The notes: a model not told the origin generated them from the letters alone. Positions 40,021 to 48,666 are shown, counted from the first letter of the stretch. The stretch: DNA of 64,000 bases from Thermohalobaculum sp050330995 (GCA_050330995.1 JBHJHI010000041.1:1-64000); one strand, 5' to 3'. A program made the numbers and translations.

Positions 40021-41219
40021 GCGGGGCCATCGTGAGCGGGGCAGGGCGCCTCGCCGCCGCGCGCCGGCTGGTGGTCAAGGTCGGCTCCGCGCTCCTGGTC
40101 GATCCCGAGACCGGGCTACGCGCGGACTGGCTGGCCGGGCTCGCCGCCGATCTGGCCGAGGCGCGCGCGCGGGGCACCGACGTCGCCGTGGTGTCGTCGG
40201 GCGCGATCGCGCTCGGGCGCGGCGTGCTGGGGCTCGGCCACGGCCGGCACTCGCTGGAGGTCATCCAGGCCGCCGCGGCGGTCGGGCAGAGCCGGCTCGC
40301 GCGCGCCTGGGAATCGGCCCTCGCCGATCACGGCCTGCTCGGCGCGCAGGTGCTCTTGACGCTGGAGGACACCCAGAACCGGCGACGCTACCTGAACGGG
40401 CGGGCCACCGTCGAGGCGCTGATCGCCCACGGCGCGGTGCCGGTGGTCAACGAGAACGACACGGTCGCCACCGACGAGATCCGCTTCGGCGACAACGACC
40501 GCCTCGCCGCCCGCGTCGTGCTGATGGCCGGCGCCGACACGCTGGTGCTGCTCTCGGACGTGGACGGGCTCTACACCGCCAACCCGCGCTACGACCCCGC
40601 CGCGCGCCACTTGCCGGAGGTGGCCGAGATCACGCCCGCGATCGAGGCGATGGCGGGCGAGGCGGCGTCGGGGCTCTCGAAGGGGGGCATGAGGACCAAG
40701 GTGATGGCCGCTCAGACCGCCACGCAGGGCGGCTGCGCCATGGCGATCGCCAGGGGCGACGTCGAGCGACCGCTGCGCGCGATCACGGAGGGCGCGCGCG
40801 CCACCTGGTTCGTGGCCCGAGCGACGCCCGCGCAGGCGCGCAAGGCGTGGATCGCGGGGATGAAGCCGATGGGGCGGCTCTCGATAGACGCGGGCGCGGC
40901 GGCGGCGCTGGGGCGGGGCAAGTCGCTCCTGCCCGCCGGGCTGGTCGCGGTCGAGGGCGCGTTCCGGCGCGGCGACCCGGTGACGCTCCGGGGGCCGGAC
41001 GGCGCGCTCGGCCTCGCGCTCGCGGGCTACTCGGCCGAGGAGGCGCGGCTGCTCGTCGGCGCGCGCTCGGGCGACATCGCCGCGCGGCTCGGCTATCCCG
41101 GCCGCGCGGCCCTCGTCCACGCCGACGACACGGTGGTCTGGAGCGCGCGCGGCGCCGCCTCGGCGTTCGCGGGCGAGGTCTCGCAGGGGGCATCGGAGGG
41201 AGAGCCATGGACGACCTGA
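40017..41219 (+). CDS. proB: Glutamate 5-kinase ProB
   Basis: ProB performs the first step of proline synthesis. The amino-acid-kinase domain has 'LVVKVGSALLVD' and VSSGAIALGRGVLGLG, then QVLLTLEDTQNRRRYLNGRATVEALIAHGAVPVVNENDTVATDEIRFGDNDRLAA. A C-terminal PUA domain (about residues 290-390, DPVTLRGPDGALGLALAGYSAEEARLLVGARSGDI) follows. The start is uncertain: GTG at 40008, 40017 or 40032. 40017 is chosen because it overlaps the obgE stop. Confidence 0.93.
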   Translation: MSGAIVSGAGRLAAARRLVVKVGSALLVDPETGLRADWLAGLAADLAEARARGTDVAVVSSGAIALGRGVLGLGHGRHSLEVIQAAAAVGQSRLARAWESALADHGLLGAQVLLTLEDTQNRRRYLNGRATVEALIAHGAVPVVNENDTVATDEIRFGDNDRLAARVVLMAGADTLVLLSDVDGLYTANPRYDPAARHLPEVAEITPAIEAMAGEAASGLSKGGMRTKVMAAQTATQGGCAMAIARGDVERPLRAITEGARATWFVARATPAQARKAWIAGMKPMGRLSIDAGAAAALGRGKSLLPAGLVAVEGAFRRGDPVTLRGPDGALGLALAGYSAEEARLLVGARSGDIAARLGYPGRAALVHADDTVVWSARGAASAFAGEVSQGASEGEPWTT

Positions 41220-42496
41220 CCGACCGCGCGGGGGAGGCGACCGACATCGAGGCGCTGATGCAGGGCCTCGGCGCGCGGGCGCGGACGGCGGCCGCCACGC
41301 TCGCCGAGACCGCGGGCGAGCGGCGCGACGCGGCGCTGCGCGCGGCGGCGGCGGCGATCGGGGACCGTGCTCCCGCCATCGCCGAGGCCAACGCCGAGGA
41401 CATGGAGGCCGCCCGTGCGCGCGGCCTCGCCGGCGCCATGCTCGACCGGCTGGAGCTGACGCCCGCGCGCATCGCCGCCATGGCCGAGGGACTGCGCGCC
41501 ATCGCCGGTCAGGCCGACCCGGTGGGCCGCACGCTCGCCGCCTGGACCGTGCCCTCGGGCCTTGCGATCCGGCGGGTGGCGACGCCTCTCGGCGTGGTCG
41601 GGGTGATCTACGAGAGCCGGCCGAACGTGACGGCCGATGCCGGCGGGCTCTGCCTCAAGTCGGCCAACGCCGCGATCCTGCGCGGCGGCTCGGAGAGCTT
41701 CCACTCCGCCGGGGCGATCCACGCCTGCCTGGCCGACGGGCTGGAGGCGGCCGGCCTGCCGGCGGACGCGATCCAGCGCGTGCCGACCCGCGACCGCGCG
41801 GCGGTCGCGGCGATGCTGCGCGCCACGGGCGACATCGACGTGATCGTCCCGCGGGGCGGCAAGGGGCTCGTCGGCCTCGTGCAGGCCGAGGCGCGCGTGC
41901 CGGTGTTCGCCCATCTCGAAGGGATCTGCCACGTCTACTTCGACGCCGCGGCCGATCCGGCCAAGGCGCTCGCGGTGGTGCTGAACGCCAAGACGCGGCG
42001 CACCGGCATCTGCGGCGCGGCCGAGTGCCTGCTGATCGACCGATCCGTCGCGGGCGGGCGCGGGCGCGACGCGGTCGCCGCGCTCCTGGAAGCCGGCGTC
42101 CGCGTCCACGGCGACGAGGCGGTCGCGGCGATGGACGAGCGCGTGACCGCGGCGACGCCGGCCGACTGGGGACGCGAGTACCTCGACATGGACATCGCCG
42201 CGCGGGTGGTCGACGGCGTCGACGGCGCGGTGGATCACATCCGCGCCTACGGCTCGGGCCACACCGAGGCAATCCTGACCGAGGACGACGTCGCCGCCGC
42301 GCGCTTCTTCGCCCGCCTCGACAGCGCGATCCTGATGCGCAACGCCTCGACCCAGTTCGCCGACGGCGCCGAGTTCGGCATGGGCGCCGAGATCGGCATC
42401 GCCACCGGCAAGCTGCACGCGCGCGGGCCGGTGGGTGCCGAGCAGCTCACGAGCTTCAAGTATCTGGTCGAGGGCGACGGGACGGTGCGGCCCTGA
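41207..42496 (+). CDS. proA: Gamma-glutamyl phosphate reductase ProA
   Basis: ProA reduces gamma-glutamyl phosphate to the semialdehyde, following ProB. The aldehyde-dehydrogenase-like fold shows VATPLGVVGVIYESRPNVTADAGGLCLKSANAAILRGGSES, IVPRGGKGLVGLV, and the catalytic Cys segment 'NAKTRRTGICGAAECLLID'. C-terminal DGAEFGMGAEIGIATGKLHARGPVGAEQLTSFKYLVEGDG is intact. The 429-aa protein is full length. It overlaps proB by 13 bp. Confidence 0.95.
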   Translation: MDDLTDRAGEATDIEALMQGLGARARTAAATLAETAGERRDAALRAAAAAIGDRAPAIAEANAEDMEAARARGLAGAMLDRLELTPARIAAMAEGLRAIAGQADPVGRTLAAWTVPSGLAIRRVATPLGVVGVIYESRPNVTADAGGLCLKSANAAILRGGSESFHSAGAIHACLADGLEAAGLPADAIQRVPTRDRAAVAAMLRATGDIDVIVPRGGKGLVGLVQAEARVPVFAHLEGICHVYFDAAADPAKALAVVLNAKTRRTGICGAAECLLIDRSVAGGRGRDAVAALLEAGVRVHGDEAVAAMDERVTAATPADWGREYLDMDIAARVVDGVDGAVDHIRAYGSGHTEAILTEDDVAAARFFARLDSAILMRNASTQFADGAEFGMGAEIGIATGKLHARGPVGAEQLTSFKYLVEGDGTVRP

Positions 42497-42728
42497 GGCG
42501 GACGGCTCGGCCGGTGCTTCGGTCGCCCCGTCGCTCCGGCACGGGACAGGTCGCGGCCCGCACGAGGGTCGGGACCCATCCCGCGGTCGTCCAGCCCGTG
42601 AGAGTGGTCACGATCACGACGCCCGCCACGGGCCCCGACGCGCGCACGCGGCGCGCGGGCGCGACCCACACGGGCAGGAAGTAGACGGCCGCGACGGCGA
42701 GGAGACGGAGCGTCGACGGGTCCTCCAC
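42456..42728 (-). CDS. Probable superinfection-immunity (Imm) membrane protein
   Basis: The 90-aa product has two hydrophobic helices around RLLAVAAVYFLPVWVAPARRVRASGPVAGVVIVTTLTGWTTAGWVPTLVRA. The 'YFLP...A...LTGWT..GWV..LV' pattern fits the phage T4 Imm-like superinfection immunity family (Pfam superinfection_immunity). Such proteins block phage DNA entry in T4; many bacterial copies are uncharacterised. It lies antisense to the last 41 bp of proA. The C-terminal arginine-rich part may be non-coding overlap. Confidence 0.55.
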   Translation of the reverse strand: MEDPSTLRLLAVAAVYFLPVWVAPARRVRASGPVAGVVIVTTLTGWTTAGWVPTLVRAATCPVPERRGDRSTGRAVRLRAAPSRRPRPDT

Positions 42729-42743
42729 GACGTCGCGTCTCCG

Positions 42744-42876
42744 CTAGTGGATTGAACGAGACGGTTCAAACCACTGGTTTCTTGTGTGGCAGATTGTTTC
42801 TCGGTTGTTCGACAGGGGCCTGTCTCCGCACGAACTGGTACGAACAGGGATGCGACTGTCCCGATCAATCCACTGG
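42744..42876. mobile_element. MITE-like element with inverted ends
   Basis: AGTGGATTGA (42746-42755) and TCAATCCACT (42865-42874) are exact inverted repeats. Comparing the ends further, about 16 of 19 positions match. The inside is AT-richer than the surroundings and holds no ORF. The left end also contains a self-complementary GTGGATTGAAC-GAGACG-GTTCAAACCAC. The element is about 133 bp long, the size of a miniature inverted-repeat element. Confidence 0.55.
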
Positions 42877-42965
42877 ATCGGGCGACGGCCCTCCCGATCG
42901 GCCGGTCGTCTCCGGTGCTTCGCGCCCGGAGCGCCGACGCGCTCCAGACCGCGGGCCATGCCGTC

Positions 42966-43565
42966 TCAGCGCCCCCAGCGCCGCACCGGACCGCTGTCGA
43001 GATGGACGAAGTGCGAGCGGGTGTAGCGCCCGACGCCGCCCTGGCCGAGGGCGAGCCCCGCGCGCGCGATCTGGGCGATCGAGCGCGTCCGCATCGTCAC
43101 GTCCACGGCCATGCCGCGCGTGTGATAGGAGTTCCTGGCCACCCCGCGCCGGCGGCGCCGGAGCCAGGCGTTGGTCGCGGGCGAGCGGTAGCCCGAGACC
43201 ACCTCGAAGGCTTCGGCGCAGTCGAGGCGGCGCTGCACCTCGGCCAGGATCTCGACCGCGTCCGGGTCGATGCGCACGACCTCGTCGCGGCGCCAGTCGC
43301 GCAGGATGTGGTCGATCGCGTGCAGCGCTTCGGGAATGTAGGCGCCGTCGGCCCAGAACACGCAGTCGACGCGCTCGTCGGTGCGGGCGTTGGCCAGCTT
43401 CAGGCGCCGCAGATCGCCCGCGCCCCTGGCGAGCGCCGGCGTGGCGAGCGGGCCCGGGAGGGCCTGGGTGGCGGTCGCGAGGCACGTCGTGAGAACACCG
43501 CGGAGGAAACGCCGGCGCGGTAGCCCGGCCTGTGGCTCTGTGGTCACTGCTTCTGCCCCTACCAT
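42966..43565 (-). CDS. YcbK/DUF882 family Tat-exported protein
   Basis: The 199-aa protein has a twin-arginine signal (PRRRFLRGVLTTCLATATQALPGPLATPALA). The DUF882 peptidase-M15-like fold follows: FEVVSGYRSPATNAWLRR, SYHTRGMAVDVTM and YTRSHFVHLDSGPVRRWG, with the His/Asp residues of a metal site (SxHxxGxAxD). YcbK/MepK relatives cleave peptidoglycan crosslinks. Start MVGAEA is used; a GTG 18 bp in (43547) would also keep the signal intact and clear the upstream CRP-like site. Confidence 0.85.
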   Translation of the reverse strand: MVGAEAVTTEPQAGLPRRRFLRGVLTTCLATATQALPGPLATPALARGAGDLRRLKLANARTDERVDCVFWADGAYIPEALHAIDHILRDWRRDEVVRIDPDAVEILAEVQRRLDCAEAFEVVSGYRSPATNAWLRRRRRGVARNSYHTRGMAVDVTMRTRSIAQIARAGLALGQGGVGRYTRSHFVHLDSGPVRRWGR

Positions 43566-43569
43566 GGAT

Positions 43570-43585
43570 TGTGATCTTCGTCACA
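43570..43585. promoter_or_regulatory. CRP/FNR-type palindrome before the DUF882 gene
   Basis: TGTGATCTTCGTCACA is a perfect TGTGA-N6-TCACA site, 5 bp upstream of the annotated ATG. Its place suggests either a promoter-overlapping operator or that translation begins later (43547). It lies in the divergent region shared with the L,D-transpeptidase. Confidence 0.6.
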
Positions 43586-43704
43586 TTTGGTAACCCGACC
43601 ATCTCATGACGCCGGGTGTGGTAAAAGACGCAATGAGAACACAGCCTAGCGTCCTTCGCGCAACGGTGGAACATCATACGGCTGAGGCAATTTCCGCACG
43701 AGGG

Positions 43705-43720
43705 GGTGACGATCGTCACC
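43705..43720. promoter_or_regulatory. 16-bp palindrome in the divergent region
   Basis: GGTGACGATCGTCACC is perfectly symmetric and lies 98 bp before the L,D-transpeptidase start and 140 bp before the DUF882 gene. It shares the half-site GTCAC with the CRP-like palindrome, so both may bind related dimeric regulators. Confidence 0.5.
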
Positions 43721-43817
43721 GACGCTCGATCGCGGCGTACGATGATGGGGTGTCCGGGCGGTGCTCGCGGTTAAGCTCGCCGGATCGTCTCGCCGCGAAA
43801 CCGAAAGAGAATCGCTT

Positions 43818-45569
43818 ATGATCCTGCGTCGCGTCTGCCTGGCCGTCTCGCTGTCGCTCGCCCTGCCGCCGGCCGTCGCCGCGCAGGAGCGTCCCCTGGT
43901 CGTGCGCCCGGTGGACGAGATCGGCGCGCGCGACCCCGCGATCGCGGTCGGCCCGGTGGAGGGCGCGCATGCGGCCGGCCGTGTCGACGGCGCGCCGGCG
44001 GCCCCGGTGGTCGGTCCCGTGGGGCTGCCGGGGCTCGCGGCGGTGCTGGGCGCGAGCGACGAGCCGGCGCTCGACCGCTTCTACGCCGCGCGTGGCTATG
44101 CGCCCCTCTGGACCGACGGGGCGGCCGGGGGGGCTAAGGGGCGCGCGCTGCTCGCCCTCGCCCGGCAGGCGCCGAGCCATGCGCTGCCGCGCGGGCGCTA
44201 CCGGCCGGACGCTCTCGCCGCCGCGCTGGAGCGTCCCTGGGACGCGGGCGCTGAGGCGCTGTTCTCGCGCGTCTTCCTCGATCTCGCGCGCGATCTCTCC
44301 TCGGGGCTCCTGGAGCCGCGCGCTGTCGATCGGCGCATCGACGTCGAGCCGGCCCGCCCCGATCCCGCCGTCCTGCTCGCCCGCCTCGCCCGCGCGCGCG
44401 ACGGGCGCGCCCTGTTCGACGGTCTCGCGCCCGCCTCGGCCGACTACGAGCGGCTGCGCCGGCGGCTCGTCGCGCTCGCGCACCTCGCCCGCACCCCCGA
44501 CGCCTGGGGGCCGCGCCTCGGGCGGGGGCGTACGCTCGAACAGGGCGACCGCGGCGAGGACGTGGGCCGGCTGCGCCGCCGCCTCGCGGCGATGGGGCTG
44601 ATCGCGCCGGCCCCGACCGCGGGGGACGTGCTGGTGTCCGCGAGCCTGCCCGCCGTGCCCCCGACCGCACCGGAGAGCCGGGTCTACGACGAGAACCTCG
44701 CCGAGGCGGTGCGCCGCTTCCAGGCGCGCCACGGGCTCAACACCGACGGCGTGGTCGGCCCGGCGACCCGCGCGGCGCTGAACGTCGATCCCGCCACCCG
44801 CGCGCGCCAGGTCGCGGTCAACCTCGAGCGCATCCGCTGGAACCACGCGCGTCTCGCGGGCGAGCGCATCGAGGTCAACCTGCCCGACTACCGCGCGCGC
44901 AAGATCGCCGCGGACGGACGCACGACGTTCGAGACCCGCGTCGTGATCGGCAAGCGCAAGCACCAGACGGTCGAGTTCTCCGACACGATGGAGCACATGG
45001 TCGTGAATCCGACCTGGTACGTGCCGATGTCGATCGCGCGCGAGGAGATCCTGCCGAGGCTGCGCGAGGACCCGGGCTATCTGGAGCGGCGCAACATGCG
45101 CCTCGTCGGCGCCGACCCCTGGCTGGTCGACTGGGCGTCGGTGACGCCGGCGAACTTCCCGGGGCGGCTCCAGCAGCGGCCGGGGCACTCGAACGCGCTC
45201 GGGCGCGTCAAGTTCATGTTCCCCAACGACCACGCGATCTACCTGCACGACACGCCGCAGCGCCATCTGTTCGCGCGCGACAATCGAGCCTACAGCCACG
45301 GCTGCGTGCGCGTCGAGAACCCGGCCGCCCTCGCCGCCCACCTGCTCGCCGCGCAGGAGGCCGATCCCGAGGGTGCCTTCGCGCGCTGGCAGCGCTCGGG
45401 GCGCGAGCGCTACGTCGTGCTCGACCGGCCCGTCTCGGTGCACCTGCTCTACCGTACCGCCTGGGTCGGAGCGGACGGCACGGCCGAGTTCCGCGGCGAC
45501 GTCTACGGCCGCGACGAGACGGTCGCCGCTGCGCTCGAACGCGCGGGCGTGACGCTGCCGCGCGGCTGA
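43818..45569 (+). CDS. L,D-transpeptidase, YcbB/LdtD-like
   Basis: The protein makes 3-3 peptidoglycan crosslinks. It has a signal peptide (MILRRVCLAVSLSLALPPAVAAQ), a scaffold region, a peptidoglycan-binding domain (FQARHGLNTDGVVGPATRAALNV, about residues 295-320), and a YkuD catalytic domain. The catalytic Cys is in 'AYSHGCVRVENP' (about residues 493-502), preceded by HDTPQRHLF. The 583-aa length fits the YcbB class. The ATG at 43818 places the signal peptide first. It is divergent from the DUF882 gene, which may be functionally related. Confidence 0.88.
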   Translation: MILRRVCLAVSLSLALPPAVAAQERPLVVRPVDEIGARDPAIAVGPVEGAHAAGRVDGAPAAPVVGPVGLPGLAAVLGASDEPALDRFYAARGYAPLWTDGAAGGAKGRALLALARQAPSHALPRGRYRPDALAAALERPWDAGAEALFSRVFLDLARDLSSGLLEPRAVDRRIDVEPARPDPAVLLARLARARDGRALFDGLAPASADYERLRRRLVALAHLARTPDAWGPRLGRGRTLEQGDRGEDVGRLRRRLAAMGLIAPAPTAGDVLVSASLPAVPPTAPESRVYDENLAEAVRRFQARHGLNTDGVVGPATRAALNVDPATRARQVAVNLERIRWNHARLAGERIEVNLPDYRARKIAADGRTTFETRVVIGKRKHQTVEFSDTMEHMVVNPTWYVPMSIAREEILPRLREDPGYLERRNMRLVGADPWLVDWASVTPANFPGRLQQRPGHSNALGRVKFMFPNDHAIYLHDTPQRHLFARDNRAYSHGCVRVENPAALAAHLLAAQEADPEGAFARWQRSGRERYVVLDRPVSVHLLYRTAWVGADGTAEFRGDVYGRDETVAAALERAGVTLPRG

Positions 45570-45711
45570 GGCGCGCGGCCGGAGGCGGCACGGCCCGCCC
45601 GGCCGCTCTGGCCTCGCCGCCATCACGGTGCCGACGCAGCGGCCTTCGCGCCGCTCGGTGCCGGTCTCGCGGCCCCGACGATCCGCCGACCAGACAGGGC
45701 GAGGGCGGGTC

Positions 45712-45791
45712 GTGTCTCAGTCCGTACCGTGACGCCCGCAGGCATCGCGCTTTCAGAGGATCGCGTTGGTGTGGCCGCCAAACTGAGACAC
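45712..45791. mobile_element. 80-bp inverted-repeat remnant
   Basis: GTGTCTCAGT (45712-45721) and ACTGAGACAC (45782-45791) are perfect 10-bp inverted repeats. The right arm extends to CAAACTGAGACAC, identical to 124-136 beside the broken cheB. This suggests a short non-autonomous relative or scar of the same element. No ORF is inside. Confidence 0.5.
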
Positions 45792-45868
45792 TAGGGGAGA
45801 GTGGCCCGGCTTGCGCCGGGTCGCGTCCGCCGCTACGACGCGCCACCCGACCGGAGGGCAGGCGCGCC

Positions 45869-46945
45869 ATGAGCCATACGATCGCCGATATCGCCGCCGC
45901 CTGCGGGCTCGTGGCCGAGGGCGACACGGGGCTCGGCGTGGTGCGGCCGGCCGAGCCGGGGCTCGCCGGGGCGAACGACCTCGCCCTCGCCATGGCGCCC
46001 AAGTACGAGGGCGAGCTTCGCGCTTCGCCCGCCCGTGCGGCGGTGCTCTGGCCCGGGGCCGACTGGCGCGCGCTCGGGCTCGACGCCGCGCTCTACGCCC
46101 CCCGCGCGCGTGTCGCCCTCGCGGGGCTGACCAACCATTTCGCGCCCCCGCCCGATCTCGACCCCGGCATCCACGAGAGCGCGATCGTCGATCCCTCCGC
46201 CACCATCGGCGCGGACGTCTGGATCGGCCCGCACGCCATCGTGCGCCCGGGCGCGGTCCTCGGCGATGGCGTGCGCCTCGGCCCGCGGGTGCATGTCGGC
46301 GCCGGCGCGCGGATCGGGGACGGCGGCTTTCTGCACGCGGGCGTCTGGATCGGGCGCGACTGCGTGCTCGGGCCCCGCGCGATCGTGCACGCGAACGCGG
46401 TGGTCGGCGCCGACGGCTTCTCGTTCGTGACGCCCGAGCGGGGCAGCGTCGAGGCGGCCAAGGAGACCGGGCAGGTCGACGGCGCGGCGCCGAACCGCGG
46501 CTGGCGGCGCATCGCCTCGCTCGGCCGGGTGGTCGCGGGCGCGGACGTCGAGATCGGCGCGGGGAGCTGCATCGACCGCGGCACGGTCGCCGACACCACG
46601 ATCGGCGCGGGCACCAAGATCGACAACCTCGTGCAGATCGGCCACAACGCGCGCCTCGGCGAGACCTGCCTGATCTGCGGTCACGTCGGGCTCGCGGGCT
46701 CGGTCGAGATCGGCGATCGCGTGGTGCTCGGCGGCAAGGTCGGGGTGGGCGACCATATCCGTATCGGCGCCGACAGCGTGCTCGCCGGCGGCACGCTGGG
46801 CGGCGCCAACATCCCCGCGGGCAGCGTGATGATGGGCGTGCCCGCGCAGCCGCGCGACAAGGTCGTGGCGCAGATCGCCGCGCTGCGCCGCCTGCCGCGC
46901 CTCGTCGAGCAGATGCGCGAGGTCCGCGCGCGTCTCGGGCTCTGA
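45869..46945 (+). CDS. lpxD: UDP-3-O-acylglucosamine N-acyltransferase LpxD
   Basis: LpxD adds the second hydroxyacyl chain in lipid A synthesis. The N-terminal domain (ADIAAACGLVAEGDTGLGVVRPAEPGLAGANDLALAMAPKYE) precedes a left-handed beta helix of hexapeptide repeats (HESAIVDPSATIGADVWIGPHAIVRPGAVLGDGVRLG...). Conserved catalytic His lies in 'LVQIGHNARLGE', with a second in ICGHVGLAGS. The 358-aa length is normal. The gene lies apart from fabZ/lpxA, next to an ACP/ketosynthase pair. Confidence 0.93.
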   Translation: MSHTIADIAAACGLVAEGDTGLGVVRPAEPGLAGANDLALAMAPKYEGELRASPARAAVLWPGADWRALGLDAALYAPRARVALAGLTNHFAPPPDLDPGIHESAIVDPSATIGADVWIGPHAIVRPGAVLGDGVRLGPRVHVGAGARIGDGGFLHAGVWIGRDCVLGPRAIVHANAVVGADGFSFVTPERGSVEAAKETGQVDGAAPNRGWRRIASLGRVVAGADVEIGAGSCIDRGTVADTTIGAGTKIDNLVQIGHNARLGETCLICGHVGLAGSVEIGDRVVLGGKVGVGDHIRIGADSVLAGGTLGGANIPAGSVMMGVPAQPRDKVVAQIAALRRLPRLVEQMREVRARLGL

Positions 46946-47017
46946 GGCGAACGGCGGCGGGGACTTTTCCGGCGGGTCGGCTGTGCTAAAGCGGGGCTTC
47001 GGCAAGGAGAGGGCGCG

Positions 47018-47287
47018 ATGAGCGACGAGGTGAGCGAGCGGGTGCGCGCGATCATCGCCGAGCAGGCGATGGTCGAGCCCGCGGAGGTCGGCCACGACAC
47101 CAGGCTCGAGGATCTCGGCCTCGACAGTCTCGCGCTCGTCGAGGTCGTTTTCGCCATCGAGGAGGCCTTCGACATCTCCGTGCCCTACAACGCCAACGAC
47201 CCGACCGCCTCCGACTTCAAGATCGACACGGTCGGCGAGATCGTCGACGGCGTGCAGCGGCTGGTCGCCGAGAAGGACGGCGCTTGA
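47018..47287 (+). CDS. Acyl carrier protein paired with ketosynthase
   Basis: The 89-aa protein has the phosphopantetheine site LEDLGLDSLALVEVVFAIEEAFDISVP (Ser about residue 37). It is more divergent than the housekeeping AcpP and longer at its C-terminus. Its stop overlaps the ketosynthase start. The pair resembles NodF/NodE or AcpXL/FabFXL-type modules that make a special acyl chain. Adjacency to lpxD favours lipid A; that is inference. Confidence 0.85.
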   Translation: MSDEVSERVRAIIAEQAMVEPAEVGHDTRLEDLGLDSLALVEVVFAIEEAFDISVPYNANDPTASDFKIDTVGEIVDGVQRLVAEKDGA

Positions 47288-48504
47288 CCGACCAAGGACG
47301 CAGGGTCGTCGTCACCGGCATCGGCGTCGTCTCGGCGCTCGGCGTCGGCCACGCCGCGCATGCCGAGGGCTTGGCCGAGGGGCGTTGCGGCATCGGCCCG
47401 ATCGAGCTGATCGACCCTTCGCGGCTGATGATCAAGATCGCGGCCGAGGCGAAGGATTACCGCGCCGACGAGCGCTGGAGCCGCCAGGAGCGGCTTCTCT
47501 ACGACCGCATCACCCAGATGGCGCTCACCGCGGCCGAGGAGGCGGTGGCGGCGTCGGGCATCGTCTTCGCGCCCGCGCGCACCGCGACCATCATCGCGAC
47601 TGCCATGGGCGGGCTGCACACCCAGGACGAGAACTACCGCATCGTCTACGAGGAGCAGAAGAACCGGGTCCACCCCTTCATCATCCCGCGGCTGATGGCG
47701 AACGCGCCGGTCAGCCAGGTGACGATGAAGTACGGGCTGCGCGGGCCGTCGTGGTCGGTCTCGACCGCCTGCTCCTCGTCGAACCACGCGATCGGGCAGG
47801 CCTTCCATCTGGTGCGCTCCGGCACGGTCGACGCCGCGGTGGCGGGCGGCAGCGAGAGCGTGCTCTGCTTCGGCGGCATCAAGGCCTGGGAAGGCCTGCG
47901 CGTCATGTCGAAGGACGGTTGCCGACCGTTCTCGCGCGACCGCAACGGTATGGTGCTCGGCGAGGGCTGCGCCATCCTGATCCTCGAAGAGCTGGAGGCG
48001 GCCAAGGCGCGCGGCGCGCCGATCCTGGCCGAGATCGCGGGCGCGGGCGCCTCGGCGGACGCGGGCGACATCGTGGCGCCCGATCCCGAGGGCGCGGCCA
48101 TGGCGATGCGCGCGGCGCTCGACGACGCCGGCATGGCGGCGACGGAGGTCGGCTACGTCAACGCCCACGGCACCGCGACCGCGCTCAACGACCGCACCGA
48201 GGCCGAGGCGATCCGCCGGGTGCTCGGCGATCACGCGCGGCGGGTGATGGTGTCGTCCACCAAGTCGATGCACGGCCACGCGATCGGCGCGGCCGGCGCG
48301 CTGGAGGCGGTCGCCTGCGTGATGGCGCTGGAGAGGGGCGTGGTGGCGCCGACCGTCGGTCATAACGAGGACGACCCGGAGATCGGCCTGGACGTGGTCC
48401 CGAACACCGCGCGCGAGGCCCGCGTCGAGGCGGCGCTCTCGAACGCCTTCGCCTTCGGCGGGCTCAACGCGGTGCTGGCGTTCCGCGCCTGGCGCGGACA
48501 CTGA
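47284..48504 (+). CDS. FabF/NodE-type beta-ketoacyl-ACP synthase
   Basis: The enzyme extends acyl chains on the adjacent carrier protein. The catalytic triad is visible: Cys in WSVSTACSSSNHAIGQAF, His in NAHGTATALNDRTEAEAI and His in STKSMHGHAIGAAGALEAV. Length 406 aa. Start TTG at 47284 overlaps the ACP stop (TTGA). The tail RAWRGH and stop are duplicated in a 26-bp tandem repeat. It may build a long or hydroxylated acyl chain for lipid A. Confidence 0.9.
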   Translation: MTDQGRRVVVTGIGVVSALGVGHAAHAEGLAEGRCGIGPIELIDPSRLMIKIAAEAKDYRADERWSRQERLLYDRITQMALTAAEEAVAASGIVFAPARTATIIATAMGGLHTQDENYRIVYEEQKNRVHPFIIPRLMANAPVSQVTMKYGLRGPSWSVSTACSSSNHAIGQAFHLVRSGTVDAAVAGGSESVLCFGGIKAWEGLRVMSKDGCRPFSRDRNGMVLGEGCAILILEELEAAKARGAPILAEIAGAGASADAGDIVAPDPEGAAMAMRAALDDAGMAATEVGYVNAHGTATALNDRTEAEAIRRVLGDHARRVMVSSTKSMHGHAIGAAGALEAVACVMALERGVVAPTVGHNEDDPEIGLDVVPNTAREARVEAALSNAFAFGGLNAVLAFRAWRGH

Positions 48505-48545
48505 CGAAGCGCGCCTGGCGCGGACGCTGACGTTACGCGCCGGCG
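48484..48545. repeat. 26-bp tandem repeat carrying the ketosynthase stop codon
   Basis: CGCGCCTGGCGCGGAC starts at 48484 and 48510, and a truncated copy (CGCGCCGGCG) starts at 48536: period exactly 26 bp. The first copy encodes the C-terminus and TGA of the ketosynthase; the second repeats the TGA in another frame. The arrangement parallels the SDR tail at 20632-20696 though the sequences differ. Confidence 0.8.
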
Positions 48546-48666
48546 TATGGACTGGCGGCTCGGACGCCGACCTGACGCCGCAAGGGCGGGCGCATCGAGG
48601 ACGCGGACCCGGCGGGGACGTCGAAGGCGTCCCGCCGGGAGCGAGGTTCCCGGCGGTCGGGCCGGC

